Source: Tubulanus polymorphus (Eukaryota; Nemertea; Palaeonemertea; Tubulaniformes; Tubulanidae). Taken from it: a stretch of DNA of 64,000 nt. The number at the start of each line of letters is the position of its first letter. Position 1 is the stretch's first letter. The stretch is taken from assembly GCF_964204645.1 (NCBI RefSeq), contig NC_134030.1:10538278-10602277 (forward strand), written 5' to 3'. This document shows positions 13,410 through 24,100 of the stretch, one piece after another. A program made the translations under genes and the position numbers. The notes below the pieces were generated by a model, which worked only from the letters and a program-made list of their open reading frames with translations, was not told where the DNA came from and ran no database searches.

Positions 13410-14224
13410 AGGTTCTAAAAATGGAATTAGCATTTTCTAGGAACTATTTCTTCTCCAGAAACATCTTAATACCGAGGGAGGGACCCTCTGTGCCTTTTGA
13501 CATGGCTGCTTCATCCGCAATTTTGTTTATTGTTGTTTTCTGGACCCCGGACTTCAAATGTTTCTAGATACCCCTCGCTACGTACGCTCGTAGTTGAAAG
13601 TCTCCGTATTAACCTTGGACCCGCTGTGTTTACCTATCACCGCTACGTGCATCAAGAGTTATCGAGGACGTGAGAACTTTTCCGGTTTCTTGGGAAATTA
13701 GACAAACGCGCAGTCTAATATTCTATACTGGCGATTTGAATCTCGTTCTCCCGATCGGAGTCTTCTGATCCCGTTGATTGCCGTCATCAAGCCAATCGTC
13801 GCGCTATCAAAACACGTCCATACGATGAAAATCAGAGTGACAGTTGCGAATTAATACCGTCGTCGGATCACACGTTGTTGGGCTGCGCACCGATTCACAT
13901 TTTATCTGCATATAAATCTACATCCGCCGCGCCGATAGGGGCTAATGAAGTATGAATTCTATCGGCTTCGGCGACGAAGAGCGTTGATGAGGCGAAGACG
14001 GTATATCGTCAACCAGTCCTGTCACCGTTGTCGATCAAGTGCGGTTAGTTGAAACGTGTCGACGTAGTTTTACGAAAACAAAAAGAAAAAGAATCTAAAA
14101 CCCACGGTGTACTTATATTTAACAATCGTGTATATCCTTGATTGCGTGGGCGATACTTGCTATATCGCGAAGGGAAATAAGGCTGCAAGATATTGATAAC
14201 TGATTTCTCATTTCCGTTGAGCTC

Positions 14225-14385
14225 AAAAGTTGACCGGCTGGCCGCCTAATTCCCTGTACATTACTTTAAAAAAAATTATGATCAAGCTGATAATAGCATA
14301 CCCGGCAGTTATCGAAATTAATTGTTTAAGAATTTTGTTTAAGTTACAAAATGACCCAGCCTAGGAGAAACAATGTATGATTCTA
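14225..14385 (+). repeat. Dispersed repeat family C, copy 2
   Basis: AAAAGTTGACCGGCTGGCC, ATGATCAAGCTGATAATAGC, ACCCGGCAGTTATCGAAAT and AAAATGACCCAGCC occur in the same order as at 18855-19035. Diverged and non-coding. Confidence 0.55.
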
Positions 14386-16392
14386 TTTCACCCTAACAAC
14401 ATTATTCAACGCCGAATACTTAAAAGAATGAACAGTTTTGCCGATTGAATGTTTAGGCATTTTCCAGAGCAGAAGTTCGACGCACACAGTATAAGTCAGA
14501 AAAACGAACGTTTCCGATAGAAAAACGATTTTTGTTCCGAACAGCACAAAAAGGGAACGAAAACATTTGCCTTAAAACTTGCGACATCTACGTGTTTTAT
14601 CGAAACAAGAAGAAATACGTATCAATTGTTATTTTTGTTTCATGTATCAAGCTAGTTTCGACGGAATGTTTTTGTTTCGTGTTTCACCGTTTCGTGTGCG
14701 TTGGGCTTAAGTTATGAGCAATCATTTTTGTATATTATACTCGTTTTACCGATGCTTAGTAAACTTACTGTAATAGATTTTATTGAGATGTGAATTCAGT
14801 AATCCATCGTCGTACAACGTTGTGCGCATTCGCGTTATGTGCTGGATGTCCGTCGAGTTAACACTTAACTTTTGAATCTTCGTAAGTCAATAGACGAGTA
14901 TAATTTTCCACAGAAACTCTATCCACAAATCATTGGCGTGTGTAAAATCTTAGAGTTTTAACAATTTAAGCGGGTATTCCTGAAATGTTTAAAATTCGAA
15001 GAACGGCAGAATCCGCGCGCGTCCATGCAACGGTTAACGATTTTTTTCTAAGCACGAAAACTTTATTAGCGATACAGTCTGAAATGTTGTAGTAGTAGAC
15101 GGTGCCGTAACACACCAGCACCGAAGTCGCAACGGCGTGAAAATGTGTGAGTTGGGAATATTTCACCCAGCGAGCGACACGAGTTGTCTCATAAATCAAT
15201 TACAACAGGTCGATCGATCAGCTCGAGACAAATGCAAATTGCGCTCTAATCTGCGCTTATCAATATTCATAGCTTTCACATATTTCGCCGGAACGTTAAC
15301 CACGCACAGCTGACCAATTCGTCGAGATCGTACGTATGCGTATGATGTGTATCAGCTACGCCCGAATATCGCGATTACGTTGACTGACTACGTTATACTT
15401 TCGAAGCTCGCTTAAAATCGATGCAAAAATCAATTAGCGAGTGAGATAAAAAGTTTTTCCAGGTCGCAAGCGTTTATCCCGGTTGATTAAGTCTCAGACG
15501 TGTCTTCGAATCTGATTAATCGCCGTCGCCTTCTAGCGAGTATTCCCAGAATCATTTCTAATCCTTTAAATCGTCGATTCCCCGAAAACGTTTTTTTTTT
15601 TCTGTGACAGGTTATCGTACGCCGATTGAGCGACGTTACAACGTTAGAGTCCTCGCATGCGCTGGTAGTACTGCTGGCTTTATCGTTTATTTTCTGTGGT
15701 CGACGGGTGTTTCATCGAAAAACTACGTAATATGCGTATATAAGCGTACAGAGAGACTTAGAGACGCAACTCGCCAGCTGTTCAATCAGCGCGTATTGAT
15801 ATGCCTCGCGTGCACACGCGTTCATTGCTATCTGATATGGCGACTGTCGCTTGGTGACACCAGTGCAGCTACGATCGCTCGCTGAATCTGTCAGTACTTC
15901 ATCGCGTAGAACTGTCGATGCACTCATAGATCCGCAATTTGATTTCGCAGGGCACTTCGATGATACTTAACTTAACACGTCAGAGACGTCGGAAGTGGTG
16001 AGGCTTTTTTCTGAACGGGTGGGGGGTCTGGTAGCCCTCCCCCAGAAAAATTTTGAAAATTCAATCGCCGGAGATGCGTTTTGGGGCCATTTCAAGGTCT
16101 CATACACAGAAGCATGAGAAGTCGTGAGCCAACCACCTTACATAGACGAGCTGCTACGCGGGACAGCGTGCTTTTGAAAGAAGCATTAAAAAATTTGTGT
16201 TAAGCAAAAAAGTGGAGCGGCTCTGCACGTAAGAAATCCCAGAATGATTTCATCAAAAGTTCTTGTAGCAAAATGAGTAAATATATTTATTTGCAGTAAC
16301 GTTTCGGCTGTATACTACATCACCAGGCACACTCATCCACAGCAAGCGCTAATCTTCTTCGCTAGAATTATTGTGGGACTTCTTACGCCGGA

Positions 16393-16913
16393 AATAAACC
16401 ATTTTACAGTCGCTAGCCGCCATTTTGTTTGGACATTTTTGTCCTGCATAATGTCGGGTCATTTTTTTCTCTTTTCTAAAAACTGTTTGTGATGCGTGTT
16501 TTATCATTTTTACCTCTACCGACGCGGTGCAGTTTAATAGCCATGATGAAAACTAGACGAGATATCTTTATTTTGAATTTCACTTGACTTTGTTGACATT
16601 TTTTTTATGAATAACGAACTTCAAAGTACTGAGTAGTCTGAATTTTACACGTGCGGCAAAAAACTGAACACAGGTTTTTTATCGCTCTCATTTCGCATTG
16701 TTGCAATTCTGAGATATGACTTTCACATAACTGAAAACTAGAGATTCACACGGTTCAAATTATCGAAATCCATATTTGGACCAATGAAATAGTTGGAGAC
16801 AGTTTTTAGAAATAGCATCGCAAATAGTTTTTAGAAATGAGAAAAATGCCAGAACAACACAGGACAAAAGTCCCCTAACAAAATGGCGGCTAACAACTGT
16901 AAAATGGTTTATT
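16393..16913. mobile_element. Short DNA transposon with AATAAACCATTTTACAG terminal inverted repeats
   Basis: The left end (AATAAACCATTTTACAG followed by CGCTAGCCGCCATTTTGTT) is matched by the inverted right end (AACAAAATGGCGGC then ACTGTAAAATGGTTTATT). At 521 bp it has no coding capacity. Its termini and several internal blocks match the arms of the 1.76 kb element at 56212-57973, so both are non-autonomous members of one family. Confidence 0.8.
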
Positions 16914-17584
16914 GTACAAAATCTATATATCATCTCGACTTGAATAACTTATTTAATTTCAGCCGTACATGTTTTAAGTCAATACTACGCATTTTCTCAT
17001 CTTTGCTTGGCAATATATATTCAGCTTTGAAAAACGAATTTTCCCCCCGACATAAAAGCCGTAAGTGAAAACTGCGGAAGCGAGAGATGCAGCCGTACAA
17101 ATATTGAAATGCTGTTGTTGTCGTTTCTTTTGTCGCGGCGTCGCCGATTTCGTTTTGTTTACAAAGCGGAAAGACTCTTCGACGAATTCCCGGCAATTAG
17201 CGAATCTATAAAAGGCGATCATTTTACGTTACATCAGAAGGCTCGGCAACTATTTCGCCATTATCTCGCGTCGCAGAAGTTTTAAGAGGTTTCCGTTCAA
17301 TGCTAACGTATCCGCGAATAACGCATCGAGCCGTTAGTTCGGTGTTCAAAAATCGATATTCGATGGACTTCTAAGAAAATATCAAATAGGAAAAGATATC
17401 ACGACACGGGATGAAATAGCACAAAAATAACCATATTTCTAAGATATGGCAGATAAGATACAGGCCTTCTATGTTAATTACGTCATCTTCCACATTTTGG
17501 TAATTATAAGCTTTCGCATATGTTCGTACTCTTTGGAAATCGCCTTTTATAATTATTGGCTTAACCTGGACGTCAGCGATCTAT

Positions 17585-17830
17585 GGTGGCTGATTCGGGC
17601 CATACTAAAATTTCTGTACGGCCAGGGAAACGATAAAAAATGTTCACATTGGCCCGTTTTTTGTTTTGTTTTTCTCGCGCGAGAAAACAAAACATTATGG
17701 TTTTGAATTTTTTTTTTATGAATCGCTAGAGGCTAGTTGATTTTTTCCTTTACGTTACGGGCCAATGAGAAAATTTTCTATAGTTCCTCTAGCCGTACAG
17801 AACATTTTAGTATGGCTCGGGTCAGCTACC
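17585..17830. mobile_element. 246 bp MITE-like palindromic element
   Basis: The ends are inverted copies of about 40 bp with a few mismatches: GGTGGCTGATTCGGGCCATA at the left, and TATGGCTCGGGTCAGCTACC at the right. Nested inside are further inverted pairs (TTGGCCCG/CGGGCCAA, and TTTTCTCGCG/CGCGAGAAAA). The open frame crossing it at 17446-17706 is judged spurious. Confidence 0.65.
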
Positions 17831-18581
17831 AGTAATCTGTCAAATGGCTAATTTCATTTCTAGGAAATGTCTAATTTTCATTACGGGTATCTGCAAATCC
17901 CGACTTTTTTCGCGGAATCAAATCATTTGGCATTCACTTTTATTTTTTTTTCAACCGGTGGCCATTTAATTCCGTCTTTATTCACGGAATCAAATCGGGT
18001 TTTGTTTAATTCATCTTTTTCAAATTTTCATTTAGTTTTATAATTTTTCAATCGGCAAAAATGGTTAAAAACATTATATCCCTAGTATTCTTCTGTAGTA
18101 ATCACATATCTTTGAAACAATCTTTAATGCAAACGAAAATTAACCTTGTTATCCATAGCCGAAATCTATCAATCGGCAGAAATTTCACAGTCGTTTTTCT
18201 CTACACTGGCACCATAGCCTCACGCCTCGCTTCGTTTATGCTGCCTTACTCTGAAAGCAAATCTTTTTAAAGATTAAATGAAAATGTGCGCACACTGCAA
18301 TAATTAGGAAAAATACGTGTGTGTTTTGTTAATCTGAAAGATAAATTGATAAATCTGGTTATCAATACATCGATGGTCATTGTTAAAAATGTTATTTCAA
18401 TCGTTTCTTTCCAAAGCGCTTTATCTGTACGGAAAATTCACTGTAAAATTCAATTATCGGTAAATTGCTCATAGTCAGAACTCGTGCATGCAAAAACAAG
18501 TTTGATTTGATATGAAAATGATGTATTTCATTCATTAATTGTTTTGTTGATTTAACCTTAGGGAATCAATTACATTCAGAC

Positions 18582-18589
18582 TATATAAG
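18582..18589 (+). promoter_or_regulatory. TATA box (TATATAAG) of the small helical secreted protein gene
   Basis: A consensus TATATAAG lies 92 bp upstream of the proposed ATG at 18674, which predicts transcription from about 18612. The same octamer sits at a comparable distance before the astacin-MAM gene at 21063-21070. Confidence 0.55.
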
Positions 18590-18673
18590 CTGTAGGTTTG
18601 GACGGAACCATCGATGTTTATCACCTAGCTATTCGAAGTCCGCTATTAGCGTTCTGCAGACAGGGGCCGAAAT

Positions 18674-20042
18674 ATGAATCTCATACCAACAAAGCACGGT
18701 AAGACCTTTAGTTTTGTTTGTTAAATCCGCTGAAAGTTTCATGGCAATTCCAACGTTCAGAAGATCAGAAGCGTTCAAGATACATCGTTTTTTTCACTGG
18801 GAGTAGGAATGGGTTCACTTTTGGAAAATGTATTACTTTTTTGTCCGTTCTGCTGAGCTAGAAAGTTGACCCAGCCGGACACCCATCTACCATGTGCATT
18901 ATCTTTAAAAAAATCGTGATCAAGCTAATCGTAACAGACCCGGCAGCTATAGAAGTGAACTGATCACAAACTTTTATTGCGGTTCACAAAACGACCCGGC
19001 CAATTGTGAAAAATATGGTATCATTTTCTTAGCCTAGTATATGATGGTGGTTATTTTCCGAGGGTGCTTAAGTATCTAGCCTTAGATCTATAACGATGTC
19101 CGACTACCAGCACTGGTTATATCAGAAAATAATGTGTCATACATAAACCAGCTGATGAATTAGATATTTAGATAGTTAACTAGGTGTAACCGGCTCGTAC
19201 TTCGATTCTTGCTTTCCATCTAACATTAACATTTTGGTTTCGCGATTGATGCAGACATTTGCAAAAAATGGACAACGTTTGGCAATCATCAATGAAACAT
19301 CGTCACACTGTATACGCGTGGCCGTATTTAGCGGGGGGCAATTGTCCCCCTCGAGAAGCTTTGGTAAAAATGCCCTTGTTGCAAATATTGCTGTTATATC
19401 CTATAAAACTGCCCTTTTTGGTTTTCTGAAACAAAAAAAAAAACAACAAATATTCAAATGCTAGGTACTGCCCTGATAACTAGATATTGGACTCATGGAA
19501 CCTGAAATTTAAAATCTTAAAATGGCAAATAATATTAGTTATCGATTCATACCCGATAAGTAACTGACAAACGATCCGGGTATTTATGTATTACAGTTTA
19601 TTGGTTTTTGGCTTTGATAACAGTATCTATGGCGCTAGATGATGGCAACGGAAGTACGGAGGAAGCGCCTCCGCCAGTTCAGGGAACGTGCGATCGCTCG
19701 ACCAAAATCATCGTGAATGGATTGACCGGTTTGATGAAAAGGAAGGATATCCAACGAAATAAAAGCTGCGAAGAAGTCACGGCGTACATCGAATTGTTAA
19801 GATTCATCCTCGACGTTATCAAATCGAAGGCTTCGTTAAGCAGCACCGACAACGAAACTACCGACAAAATAATGAAGAAACTGAACGACAAAATGCAACG
19901 CCTTGAACAAATACTTCACACAAAAGAAGTGGCAAGGATACTCACGAACAACATGCAATTGCAGATAATGAAGAAGGTCAAATCGTTGTTGTTGAAGTAT
20001 ACGAAGCTGGATAAACATCTTGTTGAAATTCAAGACCAGTGA
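18674..20042 (+). CDS. Small secreted helical protein of unknown family, two exons
   Basis: The model joins exon 1 (18674-18698, MNLIPTKH plus one base, donor GTAAGA) to exon 2 (19597-20042, acceptor ATTACAG). The join is phase-consistent and yields 156 residues. It is supported because it creates a classical signal peptide (MNLIPTKHVYWFLALITVSM) that neither exon gives alone. The mature part starts near DDGNGSTEEAPPP and is otherwise strongly helix-prone and Lys/Leu-rich, with only two cysteines, in GTCDRS and NKSCEEV. No transmembrane segment follows the signal. A TATA box lies at 18582-18589, and AATAAA signals lie at 20063-20068 and 20083-20088, just after the TGA, so the transcription unit is compact and complete. 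I do not recognise the family; the length, secretion signal and helical character would fit a cytokine-like or gland-secreted factor, but that is speculation. Neighbour: an astacin-MAM gene on the same strand 1 kb downstream. Confidence 0.65.
18855..19035 (+). repeat. Dispersed repeat family C, copy 3 (in intron)
   Basis: This copy lies in the intron of the small secreted protein gene. It shares AGAAAGTTGACCCAGCCGG, GTGATCAAGCTAAT, ACCCGGCAGCTATAGAAGTG and AAAACGACCCGGCC with the copies near 1.9 and 14.3 kb. Confidence 0.6.
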
Positions 20043-20493
20043 ACATCGCGATAATCATGCGCAATAAATCTTAATAACAAGCAATAAATTCGTGTCAGAA
20101 ATATGATATTCGTCTTGTCTATAATGTCGTAGATTGTTACTATCGTTTTTCGTGAGGAAAACAGCTGGTGACGTGGACTGCTGAGATAAGCCTGTGGAGA
20201 CTGTTATGTCTAAGGAAGTCGGAATGACGATGACATGATTTATTATGATTATTCCATTGTCTCGTGAATCTTAAACCAAAAATGGATTTTACCGGACCGA
20301 TTGGTTAGATTCCAGCTTCCTGGTCCAGGTTACATATCAATTTGTTCGGTCTAGAACCAAAATATCATACATGTCATATCATACATGTCCAGAAATGACA
20401 CTTGACCAAAAACTCTGGAAAACAAAATCTGAAAAGCTGAGATATTTGCGAGATGTATGGACGTACGGTTAAACCTCAGGTAATGGGTGTACG

Positions 20494-20675
20494 TACAGTG
20501 GAACCTCGTTAACGGCGAACTTCTCGGGACCAGAAAATATTAAGTTCATTTTAACCGATAGTTCGTAATATCCGGTATGGAATTAATAAAATTTTCTCAC
20601 TTAGGACGAAATTTTATATTCGTTATATCCGATGAATCGTTGTATCCGAGTTCGTTATAACAAGGTTCCACTGTA
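20494..20675. mobile_element. Tc1/mariner-pogo (Tigger-like) MITE
   Basis: The terminal inverted repeats are TA-CAGTGGAACCTCGTTAA at the left and TTATAACAAGGTTCCACTG-TA at the right, with flanking TA as expected for the target duplication. CAGTGGAACCTCGTTA is the characteristic terminus of pogo/Tigger-type elements. At 180 bp there is no transposase, so it is non-autonomous. Confidence 0.8.
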
Positions 20676-21062
20676 TATGTTTCGAATAAACGGCTTTTCT
20701 AGATTTTATTCATTACAATGCACTCTCAGACTGATTGTTACTTGTTCAAATAGAAACATATCAACCATATTTTGGCAATAAGCAATTCAAATGAAAAATT
20801 TGATTCTGAACATATAAATCAGTTATCTTACACATTTATTTATACACACCAATTGAACCAACAAACAGTTGTCTTACACATTTAATGTATACTACGTCAT
20901 GTCTGTGATAAGTTAGGTATGAAAATACGCGAATATACATTATTAAAGTGCGTGGGTATTCAGCCATCGACATGAAATATAACGGTTATACTGAATATAC
21001 AGAAATTTAAGCTCAGGCTTAGATACGTCGATTGTTAAGTATCACCTATCGCACACGATAAC

Positions 21063-21070
21063 TATATAAG
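21063..21070 (+). promoter_or_regulatory. TATA box (TATATAAG) of the astacin-MAM gene
   Basis: The box predicts a start of transcription near 21093. The first in-frame ATG after that is at 21126. A short upstream ATG at 21089 opens an 8-codon frame but probably lies at or before the transcription start. Confidence 0.55.
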
Positions 21071-21125
21071 GACTTTTAAACAGTACAGATGTTATCGAAT
21101 ATACCGCAGTGATAGGCTCTGGCGC

Positions 21126-24100
21126 ATGCAACCAAATAAATTTCGCCAGTACGATATACAGATGTGTTATGAAAATCGGATAAAAACGATGGTATGTAAG
21201 TTTCTCAAACTATTGCCGTTTATATGATGTTACGTTCCAAAATTTAGAAAAGAACGTCAAAAGAGTTTTAAATACTACATAAGATGGAATTAATTGTTTC
21301 AAAACTCTAAATCTATCGAGAAGTGGAATCGATTCTGCAATCACGACGGACGTCGTAAATCTTCACACAACTTCTTTGAGCATAACTCAATACGCGATAA
21401 GTAAAACGCGTCATATTTGTAATTTTTTCATTCAATCAAAACCTGCAATCTTACAATTTTGATTTTGTTGGTAACCAAACAACACGATGATGCTATCGTA
21501 AATATTGCTATCGTTCGTAATCAAATTGAAGAAAAAATTACAGTTGCCTTTCTCTCTTCCCCTCTCCTCTTTTTCTAGTTGCTTGTTTTTGGACTAGCCT
21601 TTATTGGTAAGTACGCTTGAACAGTCGTAATTAAAATTCGCGACAAAACCTATTATTCAAATATAGACAGAACTATTCAACAAAAATGTGTGGATTGAAT
21701 TATGTGAATTTCATTATGTCTTTCATATTCAATTACTTGCGAGTGCAGGACTTTGTGACGTCACTGTCGGTCGGATTGTGGTGAGTTCAATAACTAGCCA
21801 TTATTTTTTCATTATAATACCTTATTCAACAATCGAAGTTCGACTAATCAAAATGATAAGATTTTCGTTGACGCCACGAAACAAAATAATGAAAAGGTGT
21901 TAACACGTAGCAATAATCTCTTCATTTCAATAAATCCTCAACTGTTAAAACTAATTGAAATAAACTTTGCAAAACTGGGCTCAGAAACTAAGCACAGAAA
22001 ATGCAGTCTTAAGAATAGTCTTGTTTGTCTACATAATAGCACCGGACCCTAGAGAAATAAAACTCGAAAGAGACTGTCACCTATGCACAACGCACACGCC
22101 GTAGGGGAACACGGAAACGGGGGTCAAAAAATATTTCCGAGCGTTTCCCTGTGTCACACAATAAATTCAGCCATAGATGAAAAGTTCTTGAATAGTAGTG
22201 TACATAAATATATATTATATATATAGGCTTAGGAATATATTCTTGGATTCCCAAGCGATAATCGAATCACGTTCACTTTTAGAAACGTACAGCAACGATT
22301 CCATACGCCCAGCAATTGTGGCCAGTCGGTGTTGTACCTTATGTCTGTACAGGTTTCGGTGAGATTGCGTCCTTTCGTTCAATAAATCGATATCAAGTCA
22401 GATGACAGATGCATCGAGAATACCTTAAAAAGAAATATCGTAAAAAACCAACTCATACATTTCAAACCTGCTGTGGAGCAAAATGGGTGCATAAAATCAC
22501 GTCATTTTCTTGCAGATTCTGCGCAGGTTACCGAAATCGAAAATGCACTGAAGCGACTTGAGCAAATTGTGGCCCCGAGATGTGTCCGATTCGTAAAACG
22601 AACTGCTGAACCCGACTATGTGAACATAACCCTGGCAAACAGGTGATGCGGCTGCCTTGCCCTTCTCGTCATTTCAATTTCAATCTTTATTCTGAATTAG
22701 AACGATAACCACACTCAAACGTGGTGAACGGATAATAAGATAAAAACCCAATATCTACAAATTAAAAGAATTTAAAAACAACAAATTTATTTATTCGAAC
22801 AATCTAAAATATATAAAATACACGACGTTTCGATCTCACCTGACGATGATCTCTAGGGTGAGATCGAAACGTCGTGTATTTTGTATATTTTAGATTGTTC
22901 GAATAAATAAATTTCTTGTTTTTAAATTTTTTTAATTTGTAGATAGTGGGTTTTTATCTTTCTATTCTGAATTGTTTGCGAGGAATATAGGTGTCATTGT
23001 CCTGGGCCAATTTCATCTTACAAACAGTTTCTTGTTCTGGTGATAGCAAGGGCGGATCCAAGGGGAGTATTCCCCCTAATTTTTCTTAGGTGCCCTCAAA
23101 ACCTTTAAGAAATTTGTTTTTTTATTTTATGAAGAAATATGAATCATTCCCTCATGACAGCCATTAAATAGCCTTGGAGAACACCAAAATTTCAAAATAT
23201 TCTGGAGGAGGCCCCGCAGACCCCCTTTCATGGTTTCGTAACACCTTCGGAGCTCGCCACATTGGGGCGCCCTTCGTAATTGCTTTTGTGCCCTTCGCGA
23301 CTACTTTTGTGCCCTTCAGTACGCTGGTCCCCGCCTTAATCCTGGCTCCGCCCTTGGATAAGAGACCCCCTCTACATTATAGGCAAGTAAGTTCGCAAGT
23401 CACTTGGGGAACCTCTTGCACACACCCGAACGATCTTTTCCATTTGAATTTAGCTGCGGTTCCGTGGTCGGGATGATCGGGGGCGAACAGTCTCTGAGAC
23501 TAGCTGCGCAATGTGTAGCTAAACAGGGCTATATACTGCAGCAGTTGCTGCATGTGCTCGGTATGAAAGCCGAGCATTACAGACCGGACCGGGACCAATA
23601 CGTCACGATCAACCTATCGAACGTGAAACCAGGTGAGCGGGGCTAGTAGCTCAATAAAAAGTTTCTCCAACGAAAATTTCATCAATATTTGTATTTCAAA
23701 AAAAACAATTGCAATTGTGAATTTTGAGGTTGATTTTGTAAATATAGATATATCTTATAACTCTTATTTTACATTTGAAAAACGTTGATAATTATATTTG
23801 AGAGGATGTGCACTACGTTCAGTGTTAGACTGGTTGCCAGTCAATTCAAATTACTTTATTGATATAATAATTTTAAATATTATACTATTCGTCGACAATA
23901 TTAAGCAATTAAGTATTTTTAAGGCGTCAATAAACATTTAATTTTCTTGTGTTTTCTTCAACAAATCCAGCTGACCAATTCAGGTTCCGTATTGACCCAA
24001 CTGTACAAACGTTTGGTCTACCATACGATTATGGAAGCCTGTTGCACTACTCGGAAACACATTTCGCCAAGTCACCCGGATTGAAAACGATCGTTCCGAA

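Larger units (their letters stand above)
6317..18580. other. 12 kb without a supported gene: repeats plus single-copy DNA
   Basis: This stretch probably includes the 5' UTR intron and promoter of the PDE11-like gene. It contains a GGTAAAATCCCC-type inverted-repeat element (6702-7132), degenerate repeats near 8580-8760 and 9760-10010, repeat family copies (13165-13409, 14225-14385), and two terminal-inverted-repeat elements (16393-16913, 17585-17830). GC-richer, apparently single-copy blocks lie at about 10920-11280, 13740-14140 and 15200-15960. The last holds a GTATATAAGCG box near 15737 that could belong to a promoter. Open frames here (for example 12732-13070) show no recognisable protein features. 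Confidence 0.55.

Noticed and set aside
17446-17706. 86-codon hydrophobic frame
   Set aside because: Most of it lies within a terminal-inverted-repeat element, so the hydrophobicity reflects AT-rich repeat DNA.
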